Assembly (NCBI RefSeq): GCF_016908975.1
Contig: NZ_JAFBEX010000002.1
Location: 310,001-374,000 of the forward strand
Length of the DNA stretch: 64,000 bases
Direction: 5' to 3'
From: Neobacillus cucumis
GTDB taxonomy: Bacteria > Bacillota > Bacilli > Bacillales > Cytobacillaceae
Part shown: positions 55,147 to 64,000 of the stretch, one piece after another
How the letters are laid out: each line of letters begins with the position of its first letter
Numbering within the stretch: the first letter of the stretch is position 1
Made by a program: the position numbers and the translations under genes
The notes under the pieces: generated by a model
Told to the model about the DNA's origin: nothing
Databases searched by the model: none
The model's input: the letters and a program-made list of their open reading frames with translations, nothing else

Positions 55147-57141
55147 ATGTCACAGAACATTGAGAATATAGCAGTAACAACAATTCGGACTTTATCAATC
55201 GATGCGGTAAATAATGCTAATTCGGGACATCCAGGACTCCCCATGGGAGCTGCACCTATGGCCTATGCATTATGGGCAAACCATTTGAATCATAATCCTA
55301 AAAACCCAAACTGGTTTAACCGTGACCGATTCGTTTTATCAGCTGGACATGGTTCAAGCTTATTATACAGCATGCTTCATTTATTTGGATATGATGTTTC
55401 AATGGATGATTTGAAACAATTCCGAAAATTAAATAGCAAAACTCCGGGTCATCCGGAATTTGGTCATACCCCTGGTGTAGAAGCGACAACAGGTCCTCTA
55501 GGGCAAGGAATTGCAAATGCAGTGGGAATGGCAATGGCGGAAGCACACCTAGCAGCGAAGTTCAACAAAGAAGGATTTCCTGTGATTAATCATTATACCT
55601 ATGCATTAGTGGGGGACGGCGACCTTATGGAAGGTATTTCCTACGAAGCAATGTCAATGGCAGGTCATATGAAACTGGATAAGCTTGTTGTGCTATATGA
55701 TTCAAATGATATCTCCCTAGATGGAGTATTAAACGTATCCTTCTCAGAGGATATCAAGAAAAGAGCAGAATCCGCCCACTGGCAGTATTTAAGAGTAGAG
55801 GATGGCAACGATATTGAAGCGATTACCAATGCCATCCAAACAGCCAAAGGAAATACTGAACAGCCAAGTTTGATTGAAATCAGAACGATCATCGGTTATG
55901 GAAGTCCCAAAGTAGCAGGAACGAATAAAGCCCACGGTGCACCGCTTGGAGCCGAAGAGGGAAAAGCAACGAAACAAGCTTACAATTGGCTTTATGAAGA
56001 AGATTTCCACGTACCGGAAGAAGTGAAAGCTCATTTTGAACAATTAAAAGATAAAGGAATCGATAAGGAACAAAGTTGGAATCAACTTTTCGAATCATAC
56101 AAAAATGCGAATCCAGACTTAGCAAAACAGCTGTCTAATGCTTTTTCCGGAAACGTACTTATTGATGTAAACGATATTTTAACATTTGAAACCAGTAAGT
56201 CTATGTCAACTCGTGTTGCAAGCGGGGAAGCCATCAACCATTTTGTGAAATCAGTGCCTGCCATTTTTGGTGGCAGCGCAGACCTTTCTCATTCGACGAT
56301 GACCGAGATTAAAGGAGAACAAATTTACGCGGTCGAATCATTCGGAGCACGGAATGTTTATTTTGGTGTTCGTGAGCATGCGATGGGTGCAGTAGCAAAC
56401 GGGATGGCTTATCACGGCGGATTAAAACCATTTGTTAGTACATTCTTTGTATTTAATGATTATCTGCGTCCTTCTATTCGTTTAGCTGCTTTATCAAAGC
56501 TTCCAGTGACCTATGTGTTTACACATGATTCAATAGCAGTTGGGGAAGATGGACCAACTCATGAGCCAGTAGAGCATTTAGCTGCTCTCCGTGCAATCCC
56601 AGGGCTAACTGTTATTCGACCAACGGACGCAAATGAAACAGCGAGTGCCTGGGCCTACGCTCTTCAACAAACAGAAGGACCAGTCGCATTAGTTTTAAGC
56701 CGTCAAAATTTACCGGTATTTAATGAAACAAAAGCAAATCTAGAAAACTTATCTAAAGGTGCTTATGTATTGACAGAAACCAATTCGATACCGTACGTAA
56801 TTTTAATTGCAACTGGTTCCGAAGTGTCTTTGGCTGTTAATGCGAAAAACGAACTGGAAAAAGAAAATATCTCTGTCCGTGTCGTTGCAATGCCAAGCTG
56901 GGAGCTATTTGAAAAGCAATCAGCTGAGTATAAGGAGGCCGTGCTCCCATCTTCTGTGACAAAGCGTGTCGCAATTGAAATGGGAATCCGATTAGGTTGG
57001 GAACGATTTGTTGGCTTTGAAGGAAAAGTGCTTTCTATTGAGACATTTGGCGCTTCTGGAGATGGCGGAGCAGTTATGAAGCATTTTGGATTTACAACTG
57101 AAAATGTCGTAAATATCACGAAAAAAGTTTTATATAAGTGA
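55147..57141 (+). CDS. tkt: Transketolase
   Basis: 664 residues from the ATG after [70 protein letters not shown] (ThDP/Mg motif GDG...) and the second domain with [29 protein letters not shown] (catalytic His/Glu), [20 protein letters not shown] are intact. Exchanges two-carbon units between pentose and hexose phosphates. 22 bases after zwf, 18 before gnd. Confidence 0.95.
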   Translation: MSQNIENIAVTTIRTLSIDAVNNANSGHPGLPMGAAPMAYALWANHLNHNPKNPNWFNRDRFVLSAGHGSSLLYSMLHLFGYDVSMDDLKQFRKLNSKTPGHPEFGHTPGVEATTGPLGQGIANAVGMAMAEAHLAAKFNKEGFPVINHYTYALVGDGDLMEGISYEAMSMAGHMKLDKLVVLYDSNDISLDGVLNVSFSEDIKKRAESAHWQYLRVEDGNDIEAITNAIQTAKGNTEQPSLIEIRTIIGYGSPKVAGTNKAHGAPLGAEEGKATKQAYNWLYEEDFHVPEEVKAHFEQLKDKGIDKEQSWNQLFESYKNANPDLAKQLSNAFSGNVLIDVNDILTFETSKSMSTRVASGEAINHFVKSVPAIFGGSADLSHSTMTEIKGEQIYAVESFGARNVYFGVREHAMGAVANGMAYHGGLKPFVSTFFVFNDYLRPSIRLAALSKLPVTYVFTHDSIAVGEDGPTHEPVEHLAALRAIPGLTVIRPTDANETASAWAYALQQTEGPVALVLSRQNLPVFNETKANLENLSKGAYVLTETNSIPYVILIATGSEVSLAVNAKNELEKENISVRVVAMPSWELFEKQSAEYKEAVLPSSVTKRVAIEMGIRLGWERFVGFEGKVLSIETFGASGDGGAVMKHFGFTTENVVNITKKVLYK

Positions 57142-57159
57142 ACCTAGGGGGAATTAATA

Positions 57160-58059
57160 ATGAAAGTAGGATTAATTGGTCTAGGAAAAATGGGCTTTAA
57201 CCTAGGACAAAATTTAGTGGAGCACAATCATGAAGTGGTAGCGTTCGATGTAAATCCGACTGCTGTTGAAGAAATGAAAAAGTATGGAGCGACAGGTGTT
57301 TCAAGCTTCAAAGAACTGGTTCAATCTTTGGAGCAGCCAAGGGTCCTTTGGGTTATGGTACCTCACGCGGTTGTTGATAACGTAATTGGTGAAGTTCTAC
57401 CATTTTTAAATGAAGGCGATATTGTGGTTGAAGCGGGTAACTCACATTACAAGGAGTCCGTTCAACGTTATAACGAATTAAAGGAAGTGGGTATCCGTTT
57501 TATGGATGCAGGTACTTCAGGCGGTATGTCAGGTGCTCGTCACGGGGCATGCTATATGGTTGGCGGAGACCCTGATGCGTGGGAAATCGTTGAACCTCTT
57601 TTCAAAGACACAGCTGTTGAAAATGGCTATCTTTATGCTGGGAAAGCAGGAAGCGGGCACTTTTTGAAGATGGTCCATAATGGAATCGAGTATGCCATGA
57701 TGGCTGCAATCGGTGAAGGATTTGAAGTTCTTGAGAAAAGTGATTTTAATTATGACTATGAAAAAGTCGCAAGAGTCTGGAATAACGGTTCAGTTATCCG
57801 TTCATGGCTAATGGAATTAACAGAAAAGGCATTTTCAAAATATCCGAATTTAGATGAAATTAGAGGAATTATGCATTCATCTGGTGAAGGAAAATGGACG
57901 GTTGAAACCGCCCTTGATCTTCAAACCGCTACACCAGTAATCGCCTTGTCATTATTAATGCGATATCGTTCTTTAGAGAATGACACCTTTACAGGAAAAG
58001 TGGTAGCCGCACTTAGAAATGAATTTGGCGGACATGCTGTTGAAAAAACAAACAAATAA
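57160..58059 (+). CDS. gnd: 6-phosphogluconate dehydrogenase, short NAD type
   Basis: 299 residues, the short YqeC/GndA-type class (the NADP enzyme has ~470). VGLIGLGKMGFNLGQNL (Rossmann loop), FMDAGTSGGMSGARHGACYM near 115-134 (GGxSGA signature), AGSGHFLKMVHNGIEYAM with the catalytic Lys near 170, and the helix RGIMHSSGEGKWTVE are clear. SD AGGGGG. Short enzymes of this group usually prefer NAD; that would give NADH rather than NADPH. Fourth in the operon. Confidence 0.92.
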   Translation: MKVGLIGLGKMGFNLGQNLVEHNHEVVAFDVNPTAVEEMKKYGATGVSSFKELVQSLEQPRVLWVMVPHAVVDNVIGEVLPFLNEGDIVVEAGNSHYKESVQRYNELKEVGIRFMDAGTSGGMSGARHGACYMVGGDPDAWEIVEPLFKDTAVENGYLYAGKAGSGHFLKMVHNGIEYAMMAAIGEGFEVLEKSDFNYDYEKVARVWNNGSVIRSWLMELTEKAFSKYPNLDEIRGIMHSSGEGKWTVETALDLQTATPVIALSLLMRYRSLENDTFTGKVVAALRNEFGGHAVEKTNK

Positions 58060-58082
58060 TTTAAAAATTGGAGGACTTTATC

Positions 58083-58742
58083 ATGAAATTTTTTATTGAC
58101 ACTGCCAATTTAGACGAGATCAAAAAAGCTTATAAAATAGGAGTTCTATCAGGTGTTACTACAAACCCTTCCTTGGTTGCAAAAGAGGGGGTTAAATTTG
58201 AAGATCGTATTGCAGAAATTCTAAATGCTGTTCCGGAGGTGGAGTCTGTATCTGCCGAAGTAACTCCAAACGCTTTGACAGCAGAGCAAATGATCGCAGA
58301 AGCAAATGAACTGATCAAAATTAATGGTGGGGATAAAAACATTACCATTAAACTTCCAATGACATTAGATGGATTAGAGGCATGCCGCTACCTTACTAAA
58401 AAAGGTGTAAAAACAAATGTTACTCTAATTTTTACAGTGAACCAAGCCCTTTTAGCAGCACGTGCTGGTGCAACCTATGTTTCTCCATTCTTGGGCCGTT
58501 TAGATGATATTAGCGAAGACGGTGTACAACTTGTTGCAAGAATTGCTGAATTGTTCCGTATTCAAAAATTAGATTCTCAAATTATTGCCGCATCAGTTCG
58601 TCATCCAGACCATGTGACTCGTGTAGCCTTGGCTGGTGCTCATATTGCGACAATTCCTTTTAAAGTAATCGAGCAATTAACAAAACACCCACTAACTGAT
58701 CAAGGTATTGAGAAGTTTGCGGCTGACTGGAAAAATGCATAA
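58083..58742 (+). CDS. tal: Transaldolase (TalC/MipB type)
   Basis: 219 residues from the ATG after [64 protein letters not shown] with the Schiff-base Lys near 89, [14 protein letters not shown] near 140. The short class, similar to B. subtilis transaldolase. Works with transketolase in the non-oxidative branch. 23 bases after gnd. Confidence 0.95.
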   Translation: MKFFIDTANLDEIKKAYKIGVLSGVTTNPSLVAKEGVKFEDRIAEILNAVPEVESVSAEVTPNALTAEQMIAEANELIKINGGDKNITIKLPMTLDGLEACRYLTKKGVKTNVTLIFTVNQALLAARAGATYVSPFLGRLDDISEDGVQLVARIAELFRIQKLDSQIIAASVRHPDHVTRVALAGAHIATIPFKVIEQLTKHPLTDQGIEKFAADWKNA

Positions 58743-58823
58743 AAAGGGATAGAACGTTATTGACCAATATTTGTAGCAAACTTACGCTCTGCCTGTTAAA
58801 TACAAAATTAGGAGATAAAATAA

Positions 58824-59059
58824 ATTTCAATTTCAATTTCATTTGATTATACAAACGCACTACCATTCATGCAACAGAATGAAGTGGATAACTTAAGTGA
58901 ATTTGTGAAAGTTGCTTATCAGATACTTCATGAGAAGAAAGGACCAGGATCATATTATTTGGGCTGAGTGGATTTACCATATAATTATGATAAGGAAGAA
59001 TTTTCAAGGATAAAGGGAGCAGCCGTAAGAATTCGCCTAAATTCTGTTATATTTAATTA
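58824..59059 (+). pseudogene. pgi: Glucose-6-phosphate isomerase N-terminal remnant
   Basis: After AGGAG the frame runs FDYTNALPFMQQNEVDNL, SEFVKVAYQILHEKKGPGS, YYLG-TGA-VDLPYNYDKEEF and RIKGAAVRIR, the first ~75 residues of bacillar Pgi. The usual Trp codon in LGW(V/I)DLP is TGA, the start codon position reads ATT, and the rest of the gene is gone. It sat at the end of the pentose-phosphate operon. Confidence 0.85.
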
Positions 59060-59524
59060 GATAAAATTACATGATATATGACTTGATAAAAAGTGCATTA
59101 AATAATGGCTATACGGTATTATATAAAACTAAATGTAATCAAAAAAGAACCCTTCCCTCAAACTTCAAAACTGTGTGATTAAAAAATTTTATTCATTCTT
59201 AATAAATCAAAAAGTCTCGTAAATACTTTTCGAGACTTTTTGTATTTGCAAAGATATTTTATTTCTTGTAAATCGATTGACTTTGTTATATTCAAGCTAG
59301 GTGAAGATAGGAGTATTAATTTTCTTAAAAAGGATAATATATATTTCGACATATATGTTATTAATTTTATATAATATATGATTTTTGACTACTTGTTGCT
59401 GCAGAATAATTTTCTATTTTCAATATGTGCTAAATTCACATTAACTATTATATACGCACGGACAACGTATAGTTTAAAATTCAAGCAACACCACCAAACG
59501 GTCAGCAAGGAGGGGTTATTTAAA
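59060..59524. other. Gene-free stretch
   Basis: AT-rich, holds the terminator at 59209-59241 and nothing else I can support. Confidence 0.4.
59209..59241. terminator. Bidirectional terminator
   Basis: AAAAAGTCTCG and CGAGACTTTTT form a perfect 11-bp stem, T-rich on both sides. Likely end of the pentose-phosphate transcript. Confidence 0.8.
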
Positions 59525-59671
59525 ATGATAAACCTTTTTGTAACTATGGAAAATAATTCCTCCAATTGTATAATGAAAGCTCCAGTTAACCAACGGTATT
59601 GTCCCCCGACAATACAAAATAAAAATCCCTTCTTTAGCCAGAGGGATTTTTATTTTGCCTTTTACAAGTAA
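59525..59671 (+). CDS. Possible small protein with terminator inside its frame
   Basis: ATG after a strong AAGGAGGGG; 48 residues (MINLFVTMENNSSNCIMKA onward). The frame runs through a perfect palindrome, GTATTGTC-CCCC-GACAATAC (59596-59615), and then through a terminator stem (59621-59651), which is unusual for a coding gene. It may be a leader peptide/attenuator or a lost gene's start. Confidence 0.3.
   Translation: MINLFVTMENNSSNCIMKAPVNQRYCPPTIQNKNPFFSQRDFYFAFYK
59621..59655 (+). terminator. Terminator
   Basis: AAAAATCCCT and AGGGATTTTT pair, followed by ATTTTG. Placed between the small frame and the minus-strand gene at 59678, probably used by both. Confidence 0.7.
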
Positions 59672-59677
59672 CCACTT

Positions 59678-59971
59678 CTAATCATGCTCTGGGGTGGAAT
59701 CTGGAGCTGGTATGTATCCATCTTCTGTTTCATCTGCAGGAAATAGGTATAATCCTAATTCCTCTAATCGATAGTGAAGCTCGTCATAGCTACTATGTGA
59801 ATTTATGATGCGGCCGCTAGTAAAAGTAATCATGCATCCATTATTTCCTTTGTCGTTTACGGATTCGATTTGATTCGCATTAATCATTACTAAAATTCCT
59901 TCTTCGTCAAATACATCAATAAACATCTGGATTCCCTCGATTCTTTGATATGGACTATTATCTTCGCTCAT
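59678..59971 (-). CDS. Hypothetical protein (97 aa)
   Basis: 97 residues: an acidic N-terminus, then FIDVFDEEGILVMINANQIE, GCMITFTSGRIINSHSSYD, ELHYRLEELGLYLFP and an acidic, proline-containing tail. The beta-rich centre with INANQIESV resembles small FlbD-like or single-strand-binding-like folds, but I cannot place it. The start lies 12 bases after the stop of the next gene (59983), so they form a pair. Confidence 0.6.
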   Translation of the reverse strand: MSEDNSPYQRIEGIQMFIDVFDEEGILVMINANQIESVNDKGNNGCMITFTSGRIINSHSSYDELHYRLEELGLYLFPADETEDGYIPAPDSTPEHD

Positions 59972-59982
59972 TACAATGTGCC

Positions 59983-60190
59983 CTATTTAGATGCTTTTAA
60001 TTCAGATCTCATTTTTTCTTCCAAATCCTTCGACCATTGTTTAACTTCATCTAAAATAAAACCTGTATCATCGCCATCCCATTCATAATTAGAGAGGACA
60101 TAATCCATTCCTAAATCAATTAAATTGGCAACTCTAAGTTCCGATAATAGATAGTTATCGGAACTTAAATGCCAAAACCAGCCGTTAAGG
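59983..60190 (-). CDS. Hypothetical protein, C-terminal part
   Basis: Minus strand: GWFWHLSSDNYLLSELRVAN, LIDLGMDYVLSNYEWDG, then a Lys/Glu helix ending ELKASK. No clear start; it overlaps on the opposite strand the beginning of the integrase fragment at 60203. Probably truncated; co-transcribed with the 97-aa gene. Confidence 0.35.
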
Positions 60191-60202
60191 AGGTTCGATA
60201 TT

Positions 60203-60577
60203 ATGTTAACTGAAAGTGGGAAATACCTTCAGATTGACAAAGAAAAACTGGAAAAAATAATATTCTACATCCAAAACTCTAAAAGTAAGAATACCCAGAT
60301 AAGTTACGCTTCCTACTAGAAGCATTTCACAGAACGGTGTGAATTGAATGGACGAGATTCTCTTCCGGCATCTGCTGGCACGCTTTGCCTTTATTTATCC
60401 GAATTGGCTACGACACATAAATATTCGACCATACGAAGACGAGTTTCTTCTATTAATTTGGCGCATAAATTGAAACATCATCTCACACCCTCGAAAGAAG
60501 TAGAAGTACAAGCGTTAATGGAAGGGATTAAAAGAGAGATAGGTACTCGGCAGAAACTGAAAATTTTTGGACCGTGA
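60203..60577 (+). pseudogene. Tyrosine-recombinase N-terminal domain remnant
   Basis: ATG after AAGGAGG. KYLQIDKEKLEKIIFYIQ, SKSKNTQISYASY-TAG-KHFTERCELNG, then DSLPASAGTLCLYLSELA, KYSTIRRRVSSINLAHKL: a SAM-like core-binding domain. One nonsense codon and no catalytic domain. A different lineage from the integrase at 62639. Confidence 0.75.
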
Positions 60578-60623
60578 CTGTGTAATCAATGAGGTGCTGA
60601 CGAATCGTGTGAAATTTGTGAAC

Positions 60624-61072
60624 AAACCTTAGGACTTATACTTTCTCCCTGGTGTCCCGCAAGCAATTAAGAAATTGAATGAACATTTTCCTTACATATT
60701 TGTTATTACCAATCAGGGTGGAATCGGGCTTGGTTATATGAAGGAAAGCCAACTTCACAAAATTCATGACCATATGATTGCTCAGTTAAAAAAAGAAGTG
60801 CAACAATACATGATGTTGCTTACTGCCCACATAAACCAAAAGCAGGTTATGAGTGAAGAACGCCGCAGCCAAAGCTTAATCATTGGGAAAAAGTATAATA
60901 TAGACTTATCGAAGTCCTATATGGTCGGAGATACTGACACAGATATTCAAGCAGGAAAGAAGCTGGTACAAAGAGTGTTTTCTTGGGTGAAAGCGATCCA
61001 CTCGCTGATGCTGTTTTCCCGGATTTTATTTCAGCGGTAGACTGGATAATAGAAGATTCCAAACAAAGCTAG
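60624..61072 (+). pseudogene. HAD-IIIA phosphatase (GmhB-like) remnant
   Basis: FLPGVPQAIKKLNEHFPYIF then VITNQGGIGLGYMKESQLH (HAD motif II Thr in ITNQ), then in another frame DVAYCPHKPKAGYE, then KSYMVGDTDTDIQAGKK (motif IV) and a third frame for FLGESDPLADAVFPDFIS to 61072. At least two frameshifts, and motif I (DxDGT) is missing. Similar to D-glycero-D-manno-heptose bisphosphatases. Confidence 0.75.
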
Positions 61073-61311
61073 AGGAGTGTATCTATTGAAAAATCTAACA
61101 TTTGTCTCAATGTTATCATTCTCTATGAATACATACATGTTTAGGAAAAAAAACATATTTTTCTACAAAAAAACCCCGTTGCTATAAATTAATTTCCAAT
61201 TTATAGTAGTGTTATATAGATACATATATATGTAAATATCACCTATGGACTTCCAAAAAAGTTATTTGAATTACCAGGAAAATTTAAATTATGTAGTAGG
61301 TGGTGATAAAT
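61073..61311. other. Leader region of the HPr-like gene
   Basis: Contains the palindrome CTATAAATT-N7-AATTTATAG (61182-61206), a 9-bp perfect stem that could be an operator. No promoter is certain. Confidence 0.4.
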
Positions 61312-61611
61312 ATGAAAAAAGAGGTTGCGTTTACCTTAACACAAGATTTTAATTATCATGATCAATTAACACAATTGGTTCAAGAAGCTAATCGATTCAA
61401 TAGTTATATCCTCATGAAATACAAAAATCTTCAAATAAATGTGAAAAGTTTTCTCAGTATTAGGATATTAAGGATTTCAAAGGGAGAAACGCTGAATATT
61501 TTTGCGGACGGAAATGATGCTGAACGAGCAATTGATCACATATCTTCATTTTTAATTAAAAAGGGAATAATATTAGGCGAATCCAATGTCTCTAAAAATC
61601 AAGATGTATAG
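61312..61611 (+). CDS. HPr-like phosphocarrier protein with altered active-site loop
   Basis: 99 residues from the ATG after AGGTGGTGATAA. HPr fold: EVAFTLTQDFNYHDQLTQLV, QEANRFNSYILMKYKNLQIN, VKSFLSIRILRISKGE (Ser-46 equivalent present), LNIFADGNDAERAIDHI. The His-15 region reads YHDQLT instead of IHARPAT: His is kept, the essential Arg-17 and Pro-18 are not. It may therefore not pass phosphate to EIIA proteins but could still be seen by HPr kinase at Ser. Single gene; sits between IS and HAD remnants but is itself intact. Confidence 0.78.
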   Translation: MKKEVAFTLTQDFNYHDQLTQLVQEANRFNSYILMKYKNLQINVKSFLSIRILRISKGETLNIFADGNDAERAIDHISSFLIKKGIILGESNVSKNQDV

Positions 61612-61710
61612 CTTGTTTACTGTTTCACGGGGTAACTAAAGTGATATTATTAAAATTTTAACAGGAACGTCCTAACTTATACCAATAAAAGAAAGCGGTT
61701 ACAATTTAAG

Positions 61711-62434
<724 letters not shown>

Positions 62435-62638
62435 AGGTTGAACGCTGAAATTGGGGAATTTTTGGCCGTTGTAAATGGGGAAAAATAAAGCGGTGTTGAA
62501 AATTTCCATTGTGTGTAGATCAATAAAAATGGTCAATAATTTTTCCTACTAAGAAAGTTTCAAAATCATTCTTTCTAATCAAAAGATTACCATTCAACTG
62601 CTGTGTTGTATGCTTTACGTTAATAAAAAAGAATGTCT
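62435..62638. other. Probable outer end of the IS21 remnant and spacer
   Basis: After istB the sequence reads GAAATTGGGGAATTTTTGG and AAATGGGGAAAAATAAAG, like the GGGGxxATTT/AATGGGG repeats at IS21 ends. No gene. Confidence 0.4.
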
Positions 62639-63747
62639 TTAAAACAAGTTAACTTTCTTTAAATGAATATATGAGTGATCTTGGTTGATACGTTCTAGGT
62701 ATATATTGGTTGTAGAAATATCCGAATGGCCAACCCAATCTTTAACTACTGCAAGAGGAACGTCGTTCTCAAGCAAAAGAGTGACAAATGTATGACTGAA
62801 CCAATGAGGAGTTACACTTAAGTTTTTCCTGCAAGTTGTACAGCTTTCTTTACAATTTTATACAATGAAGGGTAGGTTAACCGTTTTTTATTAACTTTGG
62901 GCTCATTTTTATTGTATAGGAAAAAGAGCGGGCTGGTATCCTGCATATTTATTTCAACTGTTTCGCCCATACTTTTTCGATAACTAAACAGAATATCTTT
63001 GGTTGCCTCTCTTATAGGAATTGATCGAGGTTTACTCCCTTTACCAATGACATCTACAAATAAAAATCCTTTAGGATTATTTCGAAAACTTCCCCAATTT
63101 AAGCTCAGGAGCTCTCTTGCACGAAGCCCCGTGGTATAGAGTAGGTAGCCAATCAGCAAATTCCTCTTCTCCAATTGTTCTCGATTTCTTGTTGCCTTTA
63201 CTATTTTAGGAAAGAAGGAAATAAGAAATTCAGCTTCTCTTTGATCCAATTCCCTGACTTGTACACGGGTTTGAGCTTTTTCGTGACGAGTTTCTTCTAT
63301 TATATAGTTTCCTTTTTAGACACTGGTTTGGAGATCCAAGTGGAAAGGTGGGCTTTATAAAATTGTGTTTCATAACCAAAGTTCAATAGCCTTCTGAAAA
63401 ACTCCAATTTTCGTATTGCAGATTTAATTGCATACTTTTCGGTAATAAATTGGTTATAAGCCTTTACTTCCGGAAATCCAATATCCCGAAAGGAAAGGGA
63501 ATGGTCTGTTAAAAATGTGAGCAGCGTTTTGGCATCTGAACGAAATGCTTTAACCGTATGTACAGAAAGCCGCTTATCTTGTGGAAAGGGTTTCTAGAAA
63601 AAACAATTCAAGAAAATCCTGTTCCGAACTATTTTCAAGAGTGAGGTTACGATTTTCATCAAGTAGATGACGAGCTTTTAGATTCTCCTGTAAATGGGTT
63701 AAGTACTGTTCACCATTCATATTTTGAAGAAGAGTCAAGTGATTCAT
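62639..63747 (-). pseudogene. Tyrosine recombinase (site-specific integrase), frameshifted
   Basis: Minus strand, start ATG after AGGAGG at 63747. N-terminal part: MNHLTLLQNMNGEQYLTHL, ENSSEQDFLELFF, then after a frameshift KRLSVHTVKAFRSDAKTLL and EFFRRLLNFGYETQFYKAHL. A further break near 63300, then the catalytic domain: LLYTTGLRARELLSLNWG (first Arg), VIGKGSKPRSIPI (Lys), then after a shift near 62818 HWFSHTFVTLLLENDVPLA, VVKDWVGHSDISTTNIYL (Tyr). The second catalytic Arg of HxxRH is Ser here. At least three lesions plus this change. Confidence 0.85.
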
Positions 63748-64000
63748 TATTGACCTCCTAATATTAGTTATAAATAATTATATTATGTAGAGTGAAGATA
63801 ATACCTAATTATCTTTACTTATATGATAACAAAGAATGTTTGTCTACTATAATCTTCTTTCCATAATTTTATAAGATTACTATGCGCAGATTAAGCCTCA
63901 GACGAAATTAAATTTAATTTATTAGGTTAATATAATATCTATTTCATTTGATACAGCAAAAATAAATATAGATACTATTTTTCTTATTAAGCTAAAGATG
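63748..64000. other. Window end, AT-rich
   Basis: No gene seen. The sequence is very AT-rich and could be the promoter region of the integrase. Confidence 0.4.

Noticed and set aside
59596..59615. Palindrome GTATTGTC-CCCC-GACAATAC as an attachment site
   Set aside because: No second copy or integrase core site was found nearby.

Overview
The window is low-GC DNA from a spore-forming Bacillaceae-type Firmicute. The evidence is consistent AGGAGG-like ribosome binding sites, a Ger(x)C spore-germination remnant, GabR/GabT/GabD, CcpA (cre)-like sites, an S-box SAM riboswitch and RocG-type glutamate dehydrogenases. The species cannot be named from sequence reading alone.

Layout. 0-1.8 kb: end of a cobalamin locus (cbiA). 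1.8-8.3 kb: decayed ground with small genes (DinB-like, EthD-like, a Gly/His/Ser-rich membrane protein plus a DUF2653-like protein) and remnants of Fe-alcohol dehydrogenase, a VOC protein, two IS elements and a group II intron tail. 8.3-11.3 kb: a cytosolic GH15-like glucoamylase relative and a truncated aldo/keto reductase. 11.8-28.3 kb: a nitrogen-scavenging region. It holds an intact glutamate dehydrogenase, the GABA shunt (gabD, gabT, divergent gabR), a degenerate sigma-54-type regulator facing a GabP-like permease, P5C dehydrogenase, proline dehydrogenase, and a second, broken glutamate dehydrogenase. Together they would convert GABA and proline to succinate, glutamate and 2-oxoglutarate. 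28.3-35.5 kb: transporters (DMT, ZIP, a CDF fragment), a ProX-like deacylase, and a fructokinase/sugar-porter operon with a clear promoter and cre-like sites. 35.6-41.2 kb: IS6 remnant, a SAM-riboswitch-controlled S-methylmethionine operon (mmuP-mmuM), and plasmid/phage-like debris.

41.3-51.1 kb is the most interesting block: a divergent AraC regulator and a catabolic cluster of two near-identical VOC proteins, a TIM-barrel isomerase/epimerase, a CUT1 sugar ABC importer without an ATPase, a tautomerase, a Gfo/Idh/MocA dehydrogenase, an SDR dehydrogenase and a third VOC protein. There is no kinase and no glycosidase. I infer an oxidative, non-phosphorylating route for an unknown sugar derivative, glycoside or cyclitol.

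51.4-64 kb: IS110 debris, then a pentose-phosphate operon (rpiA remnant, zwf, tkt, NAD-type gnd, tal, pgi remnant). The operon lies between two direct copies of a tyrosine-recombinase segment, followed by more debris (HAD phosphatase, IS21 istB, integrase) and one HPr-like protein with an altered active-site loop. Pseudogenes are unusually dense across the window (over 20), so this stretch is decaying and IS-worn.
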